NCBI RefSeq assembly: GCF_954871325.1
Contig: NC_088778.1
Location: 16,271,666 to 16,335,665, forward strand
Source: Gordionus sp. m RMFG-2023
Lineage: Eukaryota > Nematomorpha > Gordioida > Chordodea > Parachordodidae
Direction of reading: 5' to 3'
DNA: 64,000 bases
In this document: positions 37,124 to 48,119 of the stretch, piece by piece
Layout of the letters: each line of letters opens with the position of its first letter
Numbering within the stretch: position 1 is the first letter of the stretch
Notes under the pieces: model-generated
Database searches by the model: none
Told to the model about the DNA's origin: nothing
What the model saw: only the letters and a program-made list of their open reading frames with translations
Made by a program: the position numbers and the translations under genes

Positions 37124-37556
37124 CAGTGGCGTAGATACGGGGGTGGTTTTCGGGTTTGGAACCCTCCCAGAGCAAAAATTTATTTTTAGATTATACGTTC
37201 AAAAGACTTATAAGTGGTGACTTTATATCAAATAAATACCAATAACATTTATATTTTTCTGGTTTAGATGTTTGTGGAAGGATATTATATTACTATTGAA
37301 ATTATTCTGGATAGTATTATTATAAAGTCATTGAGAATAATCTACTAAATTATAAAACAAATTATTGATGCATTTAAAAAATATATTTATTATATATTAT
37401 CGAATATATGGTTATGATTTGTAAGATAAACCCGGCCGAAGGCCGGGCAAAAGGGCCGAAGGCCCGTTAAATGGGGTCTGGGGGGGGGGGGGGGAAGTCC
37501 CCCAGGCTTTTATATGTATGGGCCCCCTCTAAGGAAAACTTCTAGCTACGCCACTG
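37124..37556. mobile_element. short hAT-like MITE with 8-bp TSD, nested in family C
   Basis: It starts CAGTGGCGTAGATA and ends in the inverse of CAGTGGCGTAGCTA. The perfect octamer TTTTAGGA flanks it at 37116-37123 and 37557-37564. At 433 bp it has no coding capacity. Near its right end are two hairpins, CCCGGCCGAAGGCCGGG and GGGCCGAAGGCCC (about 37431-37466), and a 15-G run (37480-37494). Confidence 0.9.
37480..37494 (+). repeat. poly(G) tract, 15 G
   Basis: Fifteen consecutive G inside the short hAT-like element, close to its right end. Confidence 0.88.
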
Positions 37557-39071
37557 TTTTAGGATATTAAGCATAAAAAAATATTCAATTTAAATTATGG
37601 ATAATTTATTTGATCAAATAAAATATGATAATAATATAAATATAAAATTGATATTATATGTAATTAAAATGCAAAAATAAAAATAAATCGACATTTTCTG
37701 GATTCAAACACGTTCTTCTTTGTTCTAAAAACCTTCCAGTAATGCTAAATCCTCTTCAGAAGAAGCACTAGTTGCAGGAATTACCAATATTTTTTTTGCT
37801 AATCTTGATATCTTTGGCAAATCTCTTTCTTGTCGTTTCCACCAAAGTAGTTTTATATACATAAAAAAGTTTATTTATTTTAAGAAAAAGTTTTTATGAT
37901 ACCAAAAAAGGATTTTAATTTTTAATACCAAAAAAGTTCATAAGAACAATTTTTTATTAATATTTACTTAAATGATTTTAAATTTTTTAACCCACCCACC
38001 CACTGTTTAAATTTCTAAACCCATCCACCCACCCGCTTATAGTTTAAAATTTTTTATTCCGCCCGCTTGTCAATTCTTTAAAATATTTTGCCCTTCCACC
38101 CGCACGCCCACTTAATGGGCAGGAGGGCCGAAACCCCGCCCAATGCAGACCTCTATTGTATAATGCGAAATCGTGCTGTAATACCATGAAAATTGCGCGA
38201 TTTTTATGTTTATTACATGCCGATCATCAAGGCAGAGATAAATATGTTTGGTGGCCTGGTATATGGAAATTGAAAAAATTACAAATAAATGTGTTCCATG
38301 TAATACCTGTGTTTTCATGCCTCATAAAAAGGGGGGCAGTGTGTGGCCAAGGTCAAGTCAACTGTGGGAACATGTCCACATTTTTTCTTTATTTGGATAA
38401 AAAAAATTGATTGTAGATTCATATTCTAAGTTGAATGAATGTGAAGAAGATCATGGGTTAGATTGTCATCAAAATATTAAAAAAATTGTGGGCCAAATTT
38501 GGATTCCAAAAACTATTGTGTTCGATAGAGGTCCAGCTTTTATAAGTAAAAACTTTAAATATTTTTGTGCTTCATTACAAATAATACATGTGCTGGCTCC
38601 GCCATATTATCCTAGCTCTAATAAACAGGTTTAAAGGATGGTATGGTCATAATAAAAAATTGGATTAAAAAGGCCAAACAAGAAAAAATTGATGTTTGAA
38701 TTTGAATGGTCAATTTATATTATAATAATTCAAGGACCCGTGAAGATTTAACGCCGACTGAATTAATTTTGGGTCGAAAGACCAAGGTACCTTGGAGTTT
38801 TTGAAACCAAAAGGCAGTGCTATTATATCACCTAGTGAAAAAATAAACGTGAAATTTCCAGTGGGTCAAATTATATGGGCTTTATGCCACAATATGAATA
38901 AAAAATGGGAAAAAAATAATATAATAGAAAATGTGGATGCGAAATTGATTCGCATAGAGTTTAAAGACGGAACCACTGGGATCCTCCACAATGACCACAT
39001 TAAAAGAAGGGAATAATAATAAATGTGAATTATTATTCGATAAATATATAAAAAATCGCGTTGTAAAATAT

Positions 39072-39249
39072 TTTTTAATTCAAATGATCATTGAGGAACA
39101 TTGATGATAATGAATGTGAAATTATTATTGGAACGTAAATGATCGCTGGGAATCTTATTTAATTAACTTAAATGATCGCTGTGAAGCATTTCTTAATTCC
39201 TAAATGATCAATGAGGAACACTGAAAGATGAATGTTAAATTATTATTGG
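39072..39249 (+). repeat. ~115-bp degenerate direct repeat after gypsy fossil A
   Basis: AATGATCATTGAGGAACA and ATTATTATTGGA occur in the same order twice (about 39082-39131 and 39200-39249), with related AAATGATCGCTG copies between. This probably belongs to the untranslated 3' region of the older gypsy element. Confidence 0.6.
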
Positions 39250-39336
39250 ATAAAAAAAAATTGTTGTATGAATTAACTTATATGATAGTGAAGAAACTTT
39301 CTTAAAGTTCATAACTGTTAATAAAGTGAATGAAAC

Positions 39337-39656
39337 TGTTGAATATGTTGATCGATGTTATTTTATTATATATTTTGGCAATTGATTTATTTTTTTATAT
39401 ATCAATTTGTACTTAAATTTAATCGGTGAAAATTTTATATTAACATTTTTTTATACATCAATTTGTATTAGTTATTTTTTTATTGCTTAAAAAAAATATA
39501 TATAAGGAGATGAAAAAAATGTAATTGATCTTAAAAAAATAAAAATGTAATTTATCATATAATAAAATTTAAATTATGATTAATAATAAAATGATAACCA
39601 ATAAAAAATGTGAAATAATTATCTATGATAAAACGTGTAATTAATACAATCCAACA
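39337..39656 (+). repeat. 5' LTR of gypsy element B
   Basis: A 320-bp TG...CA repeat, about 97% like 41710-42031. It contains a TATATAAGGAGATGA box-like segment at about 39500 that could be a promoter element. Confidence 0.9.
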
Positions 39657-41709
39657 TGGAGGCCAATCTACGACCGAACTTTGCGTAAGTACTATCTCAA
39701 AATTTGATCTTGATTTTACAATGTACATTTATTCTATTTCACGCCTTTATCGATCATAATTCTCTTACGATGGATGCTTTGAACAATTCCACATATATGA
39801 CTGAATTTGTCAAGCTGGATTTCCCCAAATTTAGTAGCGATGCAGCGCCTACATAGGGAAATTGCAGAATTTCTTCAACACCAGCAAGATCTCCAACGGA
39901 GAAAGGCCGCTTTATTTCTCCGAAGTCTTCCTGATAACGAATTCAATAATATTGGGGCAATTTGCATTGAGGCAGACTTCCAGGACCCAATCGCCCTGCT
40001 TGGCAAATTCAAGTTACAACATCCATCGAAGACCGAGAACGCTAAACTATCATTATTTTATGCTGCAACTCAAGGCAAGGATGAGACATTCTTGGCTTGG
40101 GTCACGCGCGTAGCAACTCAATAAAGAATGTAATTTCAATGGCATTCAGAGAATTAGTGAGAGTATCTTCGTATTCCAAAGATGTCAGGAAAGCGGTCAA
40201 GAGCTCAATGACCATAGAAGACATTTACAATCTAGGTCTAGAGGAAGACACCGCGGCCCCAAATGGCAACAAGGGCGAGATGAAATTGTTACATTTGAAT
40301 GAATCACCTGGTGTACAAGAGGTTAATCACATGGGCAGAGCCAAAAATAGTTACGTAACAACAATACCCATTCAGGACTCTCACGCACATGGTAAATGTC
40401 TTATCAAGCAACCCCAGTTCATCAATGACAATCGCCCTGCACAGCATTTCGATGAACGTTACGCTTTACGCTGCGGCTATTGCCGTGACAAACGATTTGA
40501 TGAACGTTACGATATACGCTACGACAACGACTGCAAACGATTCAACGGACGATACGACAACGACCGCGACAAACAATTCAACGGACGGCACAGCAACTTC
40601 CACGACAATCGTTTTGATCAAAGCTACGATAATTGTCACTAAAACCGCAACCGTTTCGATAATCGCAACGATAACTACTACGACGATCGAAACAACAATA
40701 GCGGGACTATCCCCGTCATGGTCAGCACAGACACAACCCTCAAAATATTAATGGTTTTCCGAAATATTCGTCGAGGCCCAACCAGTACAAAAATGACAAT
40801 AATACTACAATAGATCTACTGATTACAAATATAGTGATTGTCAATTGAATACGAACCATGCTATGAACATCGAAGTAATTGATGATGACGACGACTGAAA
40901 CACAGACCTTAAAGAATATAATCTGCAGAATATGGAAATGTACAATATGGGGGTCAAGGATACCACATATGAAGCGTACAACGTGACAGTGAGCATCAAC
41001 AACATACCCACGTTGATGCACACCGATACCAGGTACAGTCTACTTCCGAAGCTGACAGCTAAGACTGTAGGCATAACCGCGATACGTAAGACGGATATTT
41101 AACTCACTTGTTATGACGGCAGCGCTCAAAGATATTAGGTCTTGCCAATGTGAACGTTAAGTATGAAGGAAACTCACATACACTGGAGGCCATTGTAGTG
41201 GATTGTGATAAGATCCCCCTGATAGGACGTATGTGGCTCCACACCTTCAACAACATTTTAAAAACGTTCTTAGTGGGTAATGTAGAGAAGGATCTCGAGA
41301 AGATAATCTCGACAACAAAAAAGACCTCGAATCAACTTACTCCTACAAACCCAAAATGGTCAGACAAGAGAAAATTCACTTGAAGCCCGATGCTGTGCCT
41401 AAGATCATACCTTCAAGGAGAATTCCGTGCGCCAAGATTGATGCAACGACTCAGAAATTGGATTGCTGGCTGAAGCACGACAAAATAAACCTTGCTCGAA
41501 AGAATCTAGATGTCCGATGACATGCACAAGCGATCCGGTTTGGAAATTAGCTAGGGGATGTCTTTACTTTACCAAGCCATCGTTCGGTTTGAAAAGAAGA
41601 CTGCACCATGAACATGGGTGGCGTATTGCGTGGTGATCATGAATGTTAATGACGTTACCACTCAACTTATCCAAGGAAATCATAAGCCGAATTTCTTTGG
41701 AGGGTGGAA

Positions 41710-42031
41710 TGTTGAATATGTTGATCGATGTTATTTTATTATTTATTTTGGCAATTGATTTATTTTTTTATATATCAATTTGTACTTAAATGTAATCGGT
41801 GAAAATTTTATATTAACATTTTTTTATACATCAATTTGTATTAGTTATTTTTTTTATTGTTTAAAAAAAAGATATATAAGGAGATAAAAAAAATGTAATT
41901 GATATTAAAAAAATAAAAATGTAATTTATCATATAATAAAATTTAAATTATGATTAATAATAAAATGATAATCAATAAAAAATGTGAAATAATTATCTAT
42001 GATAAAACAAGGAATTAATACAATTCCAACA
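41710..42031 (+). repeat. 3' LTR of gypsy element B
   Basis: A 322-bp partner of the 5' LTR, directly after the polypurine tract and followed by the GAAAC target duplication. Confidence 0.9.
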
Positions 42032-42141
42032 GAAACAAATGTGATGTGGTAAACTTTTATAGTAAAATTTATTTTATTTTCTCAGTGAGAGAACTTAAAA
42101 GTGTAATGTGATTTTATATATTTCTTAATTAGCATAATTGT

Positions 42142-42310
42142 CAGGGTTGTGCATTTGACCGGTCAAATACGATTCGATCAATTGACAGTTATTTGACAGG
42201 TCAAATATGGTCAAATTCAAATAAATGTTTTACGCCATTATTAACTTTATTTTGTATCTATAGTCACACTGTGTCGGTCACATTTTCACAATTTATAATA
42301 TATATTATAT
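42142..42310 (+). mobile_element. hAT-like family E left end
   Basis: It begins CAGGGTTGTGCATTTGACC, followed by iterated GGTCAAAT, CAATTGAC and GACAGGTCAAAT motifs, and is homologous to about 23328-23450 including ATTCAAATAAATG. The right end is absent, and the SINE follows directly. Confidence 0.55.
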
Positions 42311-42325
42311 TTAAAAAATCGATAA

Positions 42326-42401
42326 TTTTGAAAAGTGTCTGTGGCCCAATCGGTAAGAGCGTCATTTACAAATCTAAAGGAGTTAGGTTCGAATCCCAGC
42401 A
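42326..42401 (+). mobile_element. tRNA-derived SINE, copy 1
   Basis: An RNA polymerase III A box, TGGCCCAATCGG (42342-42353), and a B box, GGTTCGAATCC (42386-42396), lie 33 bp apart as in tRNA genes. Acceptor and anticodon stems do not fold into a good tRNA, and the tail is A/T-rich (CAGC followed by nine A). The segment from about 42316 on, including AATTTTGAAAAGTGTCT, is shared with copy 2. It is probably a SINE head or tRNA pseudogene and not a working tRNA. Confidence 0.7.
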
Positions 42402-42825
42402 AAAAAAAATTTTCTTTATCTGGCAAAATATTTTTTTTTCTTAATCTGGCAAAATTAATCAGATACGATTCAAAGTTTGTAGCTACTTTAAAATTCAAAC
42501 TATTAAATAGGTATTCTTATATTCTTATATTTTAAAATTTTTAATATTCTTTTAAAAAATATTCGTCCAATAAAAATCACCATTTCATTCATCTTCCATT
42601 ACCATCTTATACTTCATCACATATATACTAGAATTTACTGAAATATCTATAATATATATTATAAATTGTGACAATGATATTTTTTAATGCAATGATTTTT
42701 TTCTGAAAAACCATTTCATGGGCCTGAAGTTTGAAAAGTATATACTAGGACTAACTGATATATCTATAATATATATAAAAGCCGTCACACTCTTAGTGTC
42801 AGAGTCACATCACAAAAATCGTGAA

Positions 42826-42903
42826 TTTTGAAAAGTGTCTATGGCCTAATCGGTAATAGCGTCGATTACAAATCTGATAGACTTAGGTTCGAATCTCAGC
42901 AAT
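42826..42903 (+). mobile_element. tRNA-derived SINE, copy 2
   Basis: A box TGGCCTAATCGG (42842-42853) and B box GGTTCGAATCT (42886-42896), with the same leader AATTTTGAAAAGTGTCT as copy 1. It lies exactly 500 bp downstream of copy 1. Flanking DNA (ATATCTATAATATATAT, TATATACTAG) is also partly repeated between the copies. Confidence 0.7.
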
Positions 42904-43095
42904 GATTATTTTTTTTCTTAATCCAACTTGGTGGTTCCATCCTTTGGGATGTTAACTAAATTACCATTGGACCTGAAAATGTTGTCATTTGCAGACATCT
43001 GGTGGTAAATGCATGGGAAATCATATCATTTATAAATGGATTCTTTGGCAGAGGTAAAATCCATTATGATCTGCTGTTTCTGATATCATCCTGAT

Positions 43096-43200
43096 TAGAG
43101 GTCTGCAATGGGCATTTTGGTACACTTGTGTGCTCATTTATTTAAACATTTTGTTTAACTTGCCTGTCATTATATTGGTTGATTTGGCTCTTTATGTATT
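43096..43200 (+). mobile_element. hAT family C left-end fragment
   Basis: TAGAGGTCTGCAATGGGCA at 43096 is the family C terminus, as at 36926 and 38155. The GCCC motifs expected downstream are eroded and no right end is found. Confidence 0.5.
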
Positions 43201-43254
43201 ATTTTAATGTTTTTTACTTAAACTTATAAATTATATAATAAAAAAAATAACATC

Positions 43255-43325
43255 TAATAATATCTATCTATAATCTATAATCTATAATAATAATCTATCT
43301 ATCTATAATCTATATATATTAATCA
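43255..43325. repeat. TATC/TAATC microsatellite
   Basis: Iterated TCTATCTATAATCTATAATC units. Confidence 0.8.
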
Positions 43326-43470
43326 CCGTAATCAAGAAATGAACGTTTTCATATAATTTTAATGTTAATTTTTATTTTTCCTATCACTTTCCTATCATCT
43401 TTATGTTAAATAAATCGATGAAGACTCTAAATCTCTAATGTTATATTTTAAGAAATTATTTTTGTACATC

Positions 43471-43532
43471 ACGGGATTCGAACCTATGACTTAACGTTTT
43501 AAAGGCAAACGTTTTTCCACTCAACCACCTTC
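43471..43532 (-). tRNA. tRNA-like relic or SINE head, minus strand
   Basis: On the minus strand there are an A-box-like TGGTTGAGTGG (43517-43527) and a perfect B box, GGTTCGAATCC (43474-43484). Between them AACGTTT and AAACGTT can pair. The loop does not put U before a normal anticodon, and no acceptor stem is seen, so this is a pseudogene or SINE fragment and not a working tRNA. Confidence 0.4.
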
Positions 43533-44140
43533 TATATTAAATTTTGTAATATAATCTTTCTTATATATGTTATTATTTTGCTATTAACATATTTTTCAAT
43601 TAATTTATATAATTTAGATCTTATTGTGCTATATTAAAGAGAATACTTAACTCACTTTCAGCTGTTAACGCACTTAAAAATAAGCAATTAAGCCCAAATT
43701 ATATTTCACTCAATTAAAAAACTTTTAAAAACTCATTTGATACATCTGATTAATTAATAAACATTCAAATATTCAATATCTGAGTACAAAATAATTAACC
43801 AAAATTCAAAAACTCTGAAATGACTCAAAGTACCAATTTAGATTTATAAACCAGAACATGTCAATAATAAGACTCTCAAAGAAAGAAATATTGCTTAAAA
43901 ATATAATATTATTTTTAGTTATAATGTAAGCAATATATTAACTGAATACTTCACCTGATAGAAATCTTATCTCATGATATGCTTAATACAATCACACTAT
44001 ATATTTAACAACACAAGAAGGAGTTATAAAATTATGACTTTAAAGAGAAGGCCACATATTTAAAGGTAAAATTCTGTTGCAACCAGTTTAACTATACAAA
44101 CCTGAAGATGAGATGCAATAAAAATCTCATTATTATATAT
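43533..44140. other. AT-rich spacer
   Basis: No feature is recognised. It may include more of the leader of the RT element downstream. Confidence 0.4.
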
Positions 44141-44850
44141 TTAGTATACACACTCTAATTCCACTCACCATCAGCATTTCTCCTTCTTCATCATAATTCC
44201 CACAATACAATAATATCACTAATGATATAGATCAATTACCCCTTTATGAAACCTTTTTTTTTTGCAATCAAAGCTTTTATATCATGATCACATATAATAA
44301 ACTGATTTGAAGATAGAAAATAAAAATTATAGAAATATTCCAGATAGAAAAATTTAAATTTATCAGTAAATGTATTATATAATTAATGGCATTTGTCAGC
44401 AAAAATTTCATCATATCCTACTTTTATGAATTTTGAACTTTAATTTACAGAACTATATATAAATTTTGCCATAAACATATTCGTGAATTTTAACCTTAAA
44501 GGTTTTCCCTCCTTGAAGCATATTATACCACTCTATTGCATCTTAGTGTTCAAGTATACACACTCTGGTTCCACTCACCATTAGTATTTCTCCCTCTTCA
44601 TCTCAATTCCCCAACACAATAATGCCATTACTAATGATATAGATAAATTACCCCATTGTAAAACCATCTTTACAATCAACACTTACATATCATGATCACA
44701 TATAGTAAACTGATTTAAAGATGAACAATGAAAATTATAAAATCATTCCAGAAAGCAAATTTTAAATTTATTAAACAATACATAGATTTATCCATAAACA
44801 CATCTGTGATTTTTAACAATGATATTCACCTTCACCTTAAATATGAAAAA
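44141..44850 (+). repeat. duplicated ~410-bp leader of the RT element
   Basis: AGTATACACACTCT, CCACTCACCAT, TTTCTCC(T/C)TCTTCATC, ACTAATGATATAGAT, CATGATCACATATA and AAACTGATTT occur in the same order at 44143 onward and again at 44553 onward, 410 bp apart, and the second copy runs up to the first ATG of the RT gene. Tandem leader or promoter repeats of this kind are known from some LINEs. The function here is inference. Confidence 0.75.
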
Positions 44851-44862
44851 AATTCCTAATCC

Positions 44863-47340
44863 ATGAGTCTACCAGACCTCAGCACAGCACCTACCAAATG
44901 CAACTGCCCATTATGCAATAAACTTATTAAGGTAACCAAATTGGGGCTATTGCCATCTCATAGTAACCATAAAATAAAGTGTCCTCAATCTGGGCTACCC
45001 ATCTTATCACCAGCAATTCCTAGAACCCTTAATGCCTTCTCTGCCCTTGCTCTCACAACTAAACAACCCTTAGTCACCATTCCCACATCATTGACTGATG
45101 TACTCACTTACCCAATAATCCCTACCTTCACTATCACAAATTCTTCGACGTTGGACACAGCCGACTCAAATGTAGAAATATTTCTAACGACACCAAAACC
45201 ATTTGTAATTTCACGAATACCTAAAGGAGCAAGGCTTCAAGTTGCGAGACACCTGTCAAAAAACTTGACTTCCTTGTTATTCTTCTGTAAGACACTGGCT
45301 AGACACCCTGTCATTTGCCTTTACTACCTTACAAGTTCCTGATCCTACCAGCTAAAAATCCCTGACCCAACAAATTAAGGATGCTACTATCTACCCCTTA
45401 CCCATCAATCACATTACCACATCTTTTACTAGTGACGACACAGATAAAAATAGAAATCACAAAAATGACCTGCTCACCAAGACCAGGGTAATATCTAAAA
45501 AATTGGATAACCTAAATGTTAAATCCGCCATACGTCTGGCAACCTCCGACAATAAACTGGCCTATGACTTAGTAACTTATCAGGCCCTTCTCCTAAAACA
45601 CCAATCACACAATTTTAAAAACGAAATACCGACTTACCCTGAAACTCCTCTAATTGCGGCCACTTATACCGCAAGCGACGTTAGAAAGGCTATTCTCGCC
45701 TTCAAACGCGATTCCTCACCTGGGTTCGATGGGTTTCGCTCAATATTCTTACAAGACCTAACCGCACCTTACATAACACAACAATGTGACGTTCTAGAAA
45801 AAATTACCCAATTAGTCAACCGTATGCTTACTGGAGGCATACCACCGGCCATTATTCCACTGCTAGATGGAGCTAAACTCATCGCTCTCCATAAACCCAA
45901 TAAAGATTCGCCCAATCGCTATTGGAACCATTTGGCGCCGATTAACTGCCAAACTTGTAATTAGCAGATTATTGTTCACAATATCCAATCACCTTTGCCC
46001 GAATCAATTAGGAGTCAACGTAAAAGGTGGATGTGAGGTATCCCTTCACATGACCCGGATGTACCTACAAACGGATCCCACCAACGATATCCTAGTCAAA
46101 ATAGACTTCTCGAACGTCTTTAACTCTCTAAGGTGTGGAGCTTTTCTAAATCCTATTCTCACCCTCTACCCAGAATACTCACAATTTATCTTCGATTGTT
46201 ATGCTAATCCCTCACATCTTCAATTCGGAGATAGATTGATTCCTTCTAACGAAGGTATACAACAAAGTGACCCTCTAGGTTCCTTTTTGTTCTGTCTGGG
46301 CATTAATAATCTAATACGAGAAATTAATGACCAATGCAACCTAAATCTCCATAACTGGTATATCGACGATGGCATACTAGGCGGCCCATCGACTGAAGTC
46401 ACGAAGGCAATCCAAATAATAAAATCCAGCGAGAAAAGTTTGGGACTTCGAGTTAATCAAGACAAAAGCGAATATTGTCCTCTTGGAATCATTGACCTTA
46501 ACCACGATACTATGTTCAATCATACACCATTGAACGTTTTAACACATCTTGGATTTCCAGTAGGTAAAGACGAGTCCTTTACCAAGTTCTTTGCCGATAT
46601 CCTACGAGAGATATCCCTTATGCGAGATACACTATCTCGCCTCCCAGCTGACCAAGCTTTCTTCTTATTAAAGAACTACCTTTTAATTCCAAGAATTTTA
46701 TATACACTTCGAGCGTCTCGGATCTTTCAATATGATGTCAACCTCACTTCACATGAACTGGAGATTAAACGCCTAACAGAAGATATACTCAATCTTAAAT
46801 TTGGGGAGTTATCATGGCTACAGGCTACCTTACCAACCAAATCCGGCGGTATTGGTATCAGGTCACCTTCCCTACTTTCTGTTAGTGCGTTCATATCCTC
46901 TCGCTCATTCAAACGCTAACACAACATCCTGACCACTTACTCCAACAGGCAATTTATCTATGGAAGTCCCTCTCATTAGTCGATCCTCCATCGTCGGCAT
47001 TACAGAAGGATTGGGATAAACCTCTAGTTGGCAACTCCGTTGCATTCCTTAAATCGAGGAGCCAACCAAAGGACCATTCTCTACTCTTCTCCATTTCCGA
47101 AGGTAGTGGATACAAATTTATTGAAGCCTTCCCATCCCGAAACCTTGACCAGCTCCTAAGCAATGATGAGTTACGTCACGCCATCGGTCTTAGACTGAAT
47201 TGCGATATGGTAATACCTTATAACTGTATCCTCTGTCAAACGTCGGTCAACTCCAAAGGCCGTCACTCTCTACACTGCAAGCGCTGTAAAGGCAGATTCA
47301 TTAGAGGGATTCTACCTACGCCAACGATTAACCATAAACA
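44863..47340 (+). pseudogene. non-LTR retroelement ORF: zinc finger, reverse transcriptase, CCHC (broken)
   Basis: The frame at 44863-45342 opens with a C-x2-C...H...C finger (CNCPLCNKL...HSNHKIKCPQSG). The frame open from about 45356 to 45964 carries the pre-RT region (TRVISKKL, SAIRLATSDNKLA) and RT block SSPGFDGF. The frame at 45867-46919 carries IRPIAIGTIWRRLTAK, motif A VKIDFSNVFNSL, QQSDPLGSFLF, the catalytic YIDD (about 46363) and the thumb with KSGGIGIRSPSLLS. A further frame to about 47340 carries SRNLDQLL, HAIGLRLN and a C-x2-C...H-x4-C knuckle (CILCQTS...HSLHCKRC). This order, with N-terminal finger and C-terminal knuckle, is that of restriction-like-endonuclease non-LTR elements (R2/NeSL/Utopia-like), but the endonuclease itself is not seen after 47340, so the clade is uncertain. 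It has frame changes near 45345, 45900 and 46915, and no other nonsense inside the RT core. Confidence 0.82.
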
Positions 47341-47915
47341 TAGTAAAATACAATTATCTCAGCTTTATTTTTTCAATATCCGAAACGCCGTAATTGAACA
47401 TCCTATGCATAGCATAGACTTTGGCCATTTTGTTGCATATTATTATAATGTTAGCGCTAAATTTATATTAATGTATAATTAATCTATGTTATTTTATTTT
47501 ATTAAATTATTTTACTAATAATGTAATAATATCTTATTATTATAATGAATAATATTTATATTTTAAATAATCGCTTTTTATTTGTAAATTGATTTCTATA
47601 AAGTATAATAATTAATATATTGCAGAAATCAACAAATATTAAATAGTTTTTTTTTAGAATGAATATTATTAAATTTAAAATAGCAAATTAAATTATATTT
47701 AGTTAATTGAAAAATAAACATTTATCTCGTATTAATTTTAGCGTAAGTATTTATATTCAATCAAAGTAAAATTTATTAATTTTTATAAATGTTATATAAT
47801 GGAATTAATAAATTAAAATATTATATATTTTGGTTATTAAATAGTATTATGTTTAAATTTTATGTAACGCGCATTCATTTAATTAATTTTTATATATTTA
47901 ACTTATTCATGTGAA
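47341..47915. other. AT-rich spacer
   Basis: It follows the abrupt end of RT-element homology. No poly(A) tail, target duplication or gene is recognised. Confidence 0.45.
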
Positions 47916-47916
47916 T

Positions 47917-48110
47917 GGGTTAGATTGTCATCAAAATATTAAAAAAATTGTGGGCCAAATTTGGATTCCAAAAACCATTCGAATAGAGATAAGCTTTTAT
48001 AAGTAAAAACTTTAAACATTTTTGCATATTATCCTAGCTCTAATAAACAGGTTGAAAGGATGGTATAATCATAATGAGAAATTGGATTAAAAAGGCCAAT
48101 CAATAAAAAA
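47917..48110 (+). mobile_element. fragment of gypsy fossil A family (integrase part)
   Basis: DNA is nearly identical to blocks of 38453-38700, including GGGTTAGATTGTCATCAAAA and TCCTAGCTCTAATAAACAGG. It shows that fossil A belongs to a dispersed repeat family. Broken. Confidence 0.85.
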
Positions 48111-48119
48111 ATGATGTTT

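Larger units (their letters stand above)
36926..38155 (-). mobile_element. hAT element, family C, with 8-bp TSD
   Basis: Ends are TAGAAGTCTGCATTGGGCG and the inverse of TAGAGGTCTGCATTGGGCG. The perfect octamer TTGTATAA flanks it at 36918-36925 and 38156-38163. GCCCGCCCACCC motifs fill both subterminal regions (about 36960-37070 and 37980-38130). On the minus strand at about 37700-37850 it encodes WWKRQERDLPKISRLAKK then IPATSASSE, the start of a hAT C-terminal domain; the rest of the transposase is deleted. It lies in the RNase H to integrase interval of gypsy fossil A and is itself interrupted at 37124-37556. Confidence 0.9.
28011..39015 (+). mobile_element. Ty3/gypsy-type LTR retroelement fossil A, broken and interrupted
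   Basis: Parts lie in the family order on the plus strand: gag-like sequence (about 28011-28353, continuing after 30831) with CCHC zinc knuckles (about 30960-31110 and 31250-31300); a protease-like part (about 31800-32050); reverse transcriptase (about 32550-32900) and its C-terminal part (about 33060-33218); RNase H (about 36135-36400); integrase with its zinc-binding and core parts (about 38164-38634) and C-terminal part (about 38792-39014). RNase H before integrase places it in Ty3/gypsy. Three hAT elements interrupt it at 28354-30822, 33227-36126 and 36926-38155. It has many breaks and one recent short tandem duplication. No LTRs are recognised. It is old: it carries three later insertions. 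A piece of the same family lies at 47917-48110. Confidence 0.82.
39337..42031 (+). mobile_element. Ty3/gypsy-type LTR retroelement B with two LTRs, incomplete
   Basis: LTRs at 39337-39656 and 41710-42031 both begin TGTTGAATATG and end CCAACA. The pentamer GAAAC flanks the element at 39332-39336 and 42032-42036. TGGAGGCC right after the 5' LTR is a plausible primer-binding site, and GGAGGGTGGAA right before the 3' LTR is the polypurine tract. Internal parts are gag-like sequence (about 39770-40700, with a charged R/D/N-rich tail), a protease C-terminal part ending in a GR-x-W-L block (about 41140-41270) and a short part of the start of the reverse transcriptase region (to about 41500). Most of pol is absent and the element is broken. 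The LTRs differ at roughly 3% by eye, so it is much younger than fossil A. Confidence 0.9.

Noticed and set aside
40389-41074. Thr-rich plus-strand frame and minus-strand frames
   Set aside because: Shadows of the gag-like region of gypsy element B in other frames.
42326-42401. Functional tRNA gene
   Set aside because: A and B boxes are good, but acceptor and anticodon stems do not fold normally and a second copy shares non-tRNA flanks.
42193-42535. Open frames on both strands over the SINE
   Set aside because: Translations of tRNA-like and family E repeat DNA.
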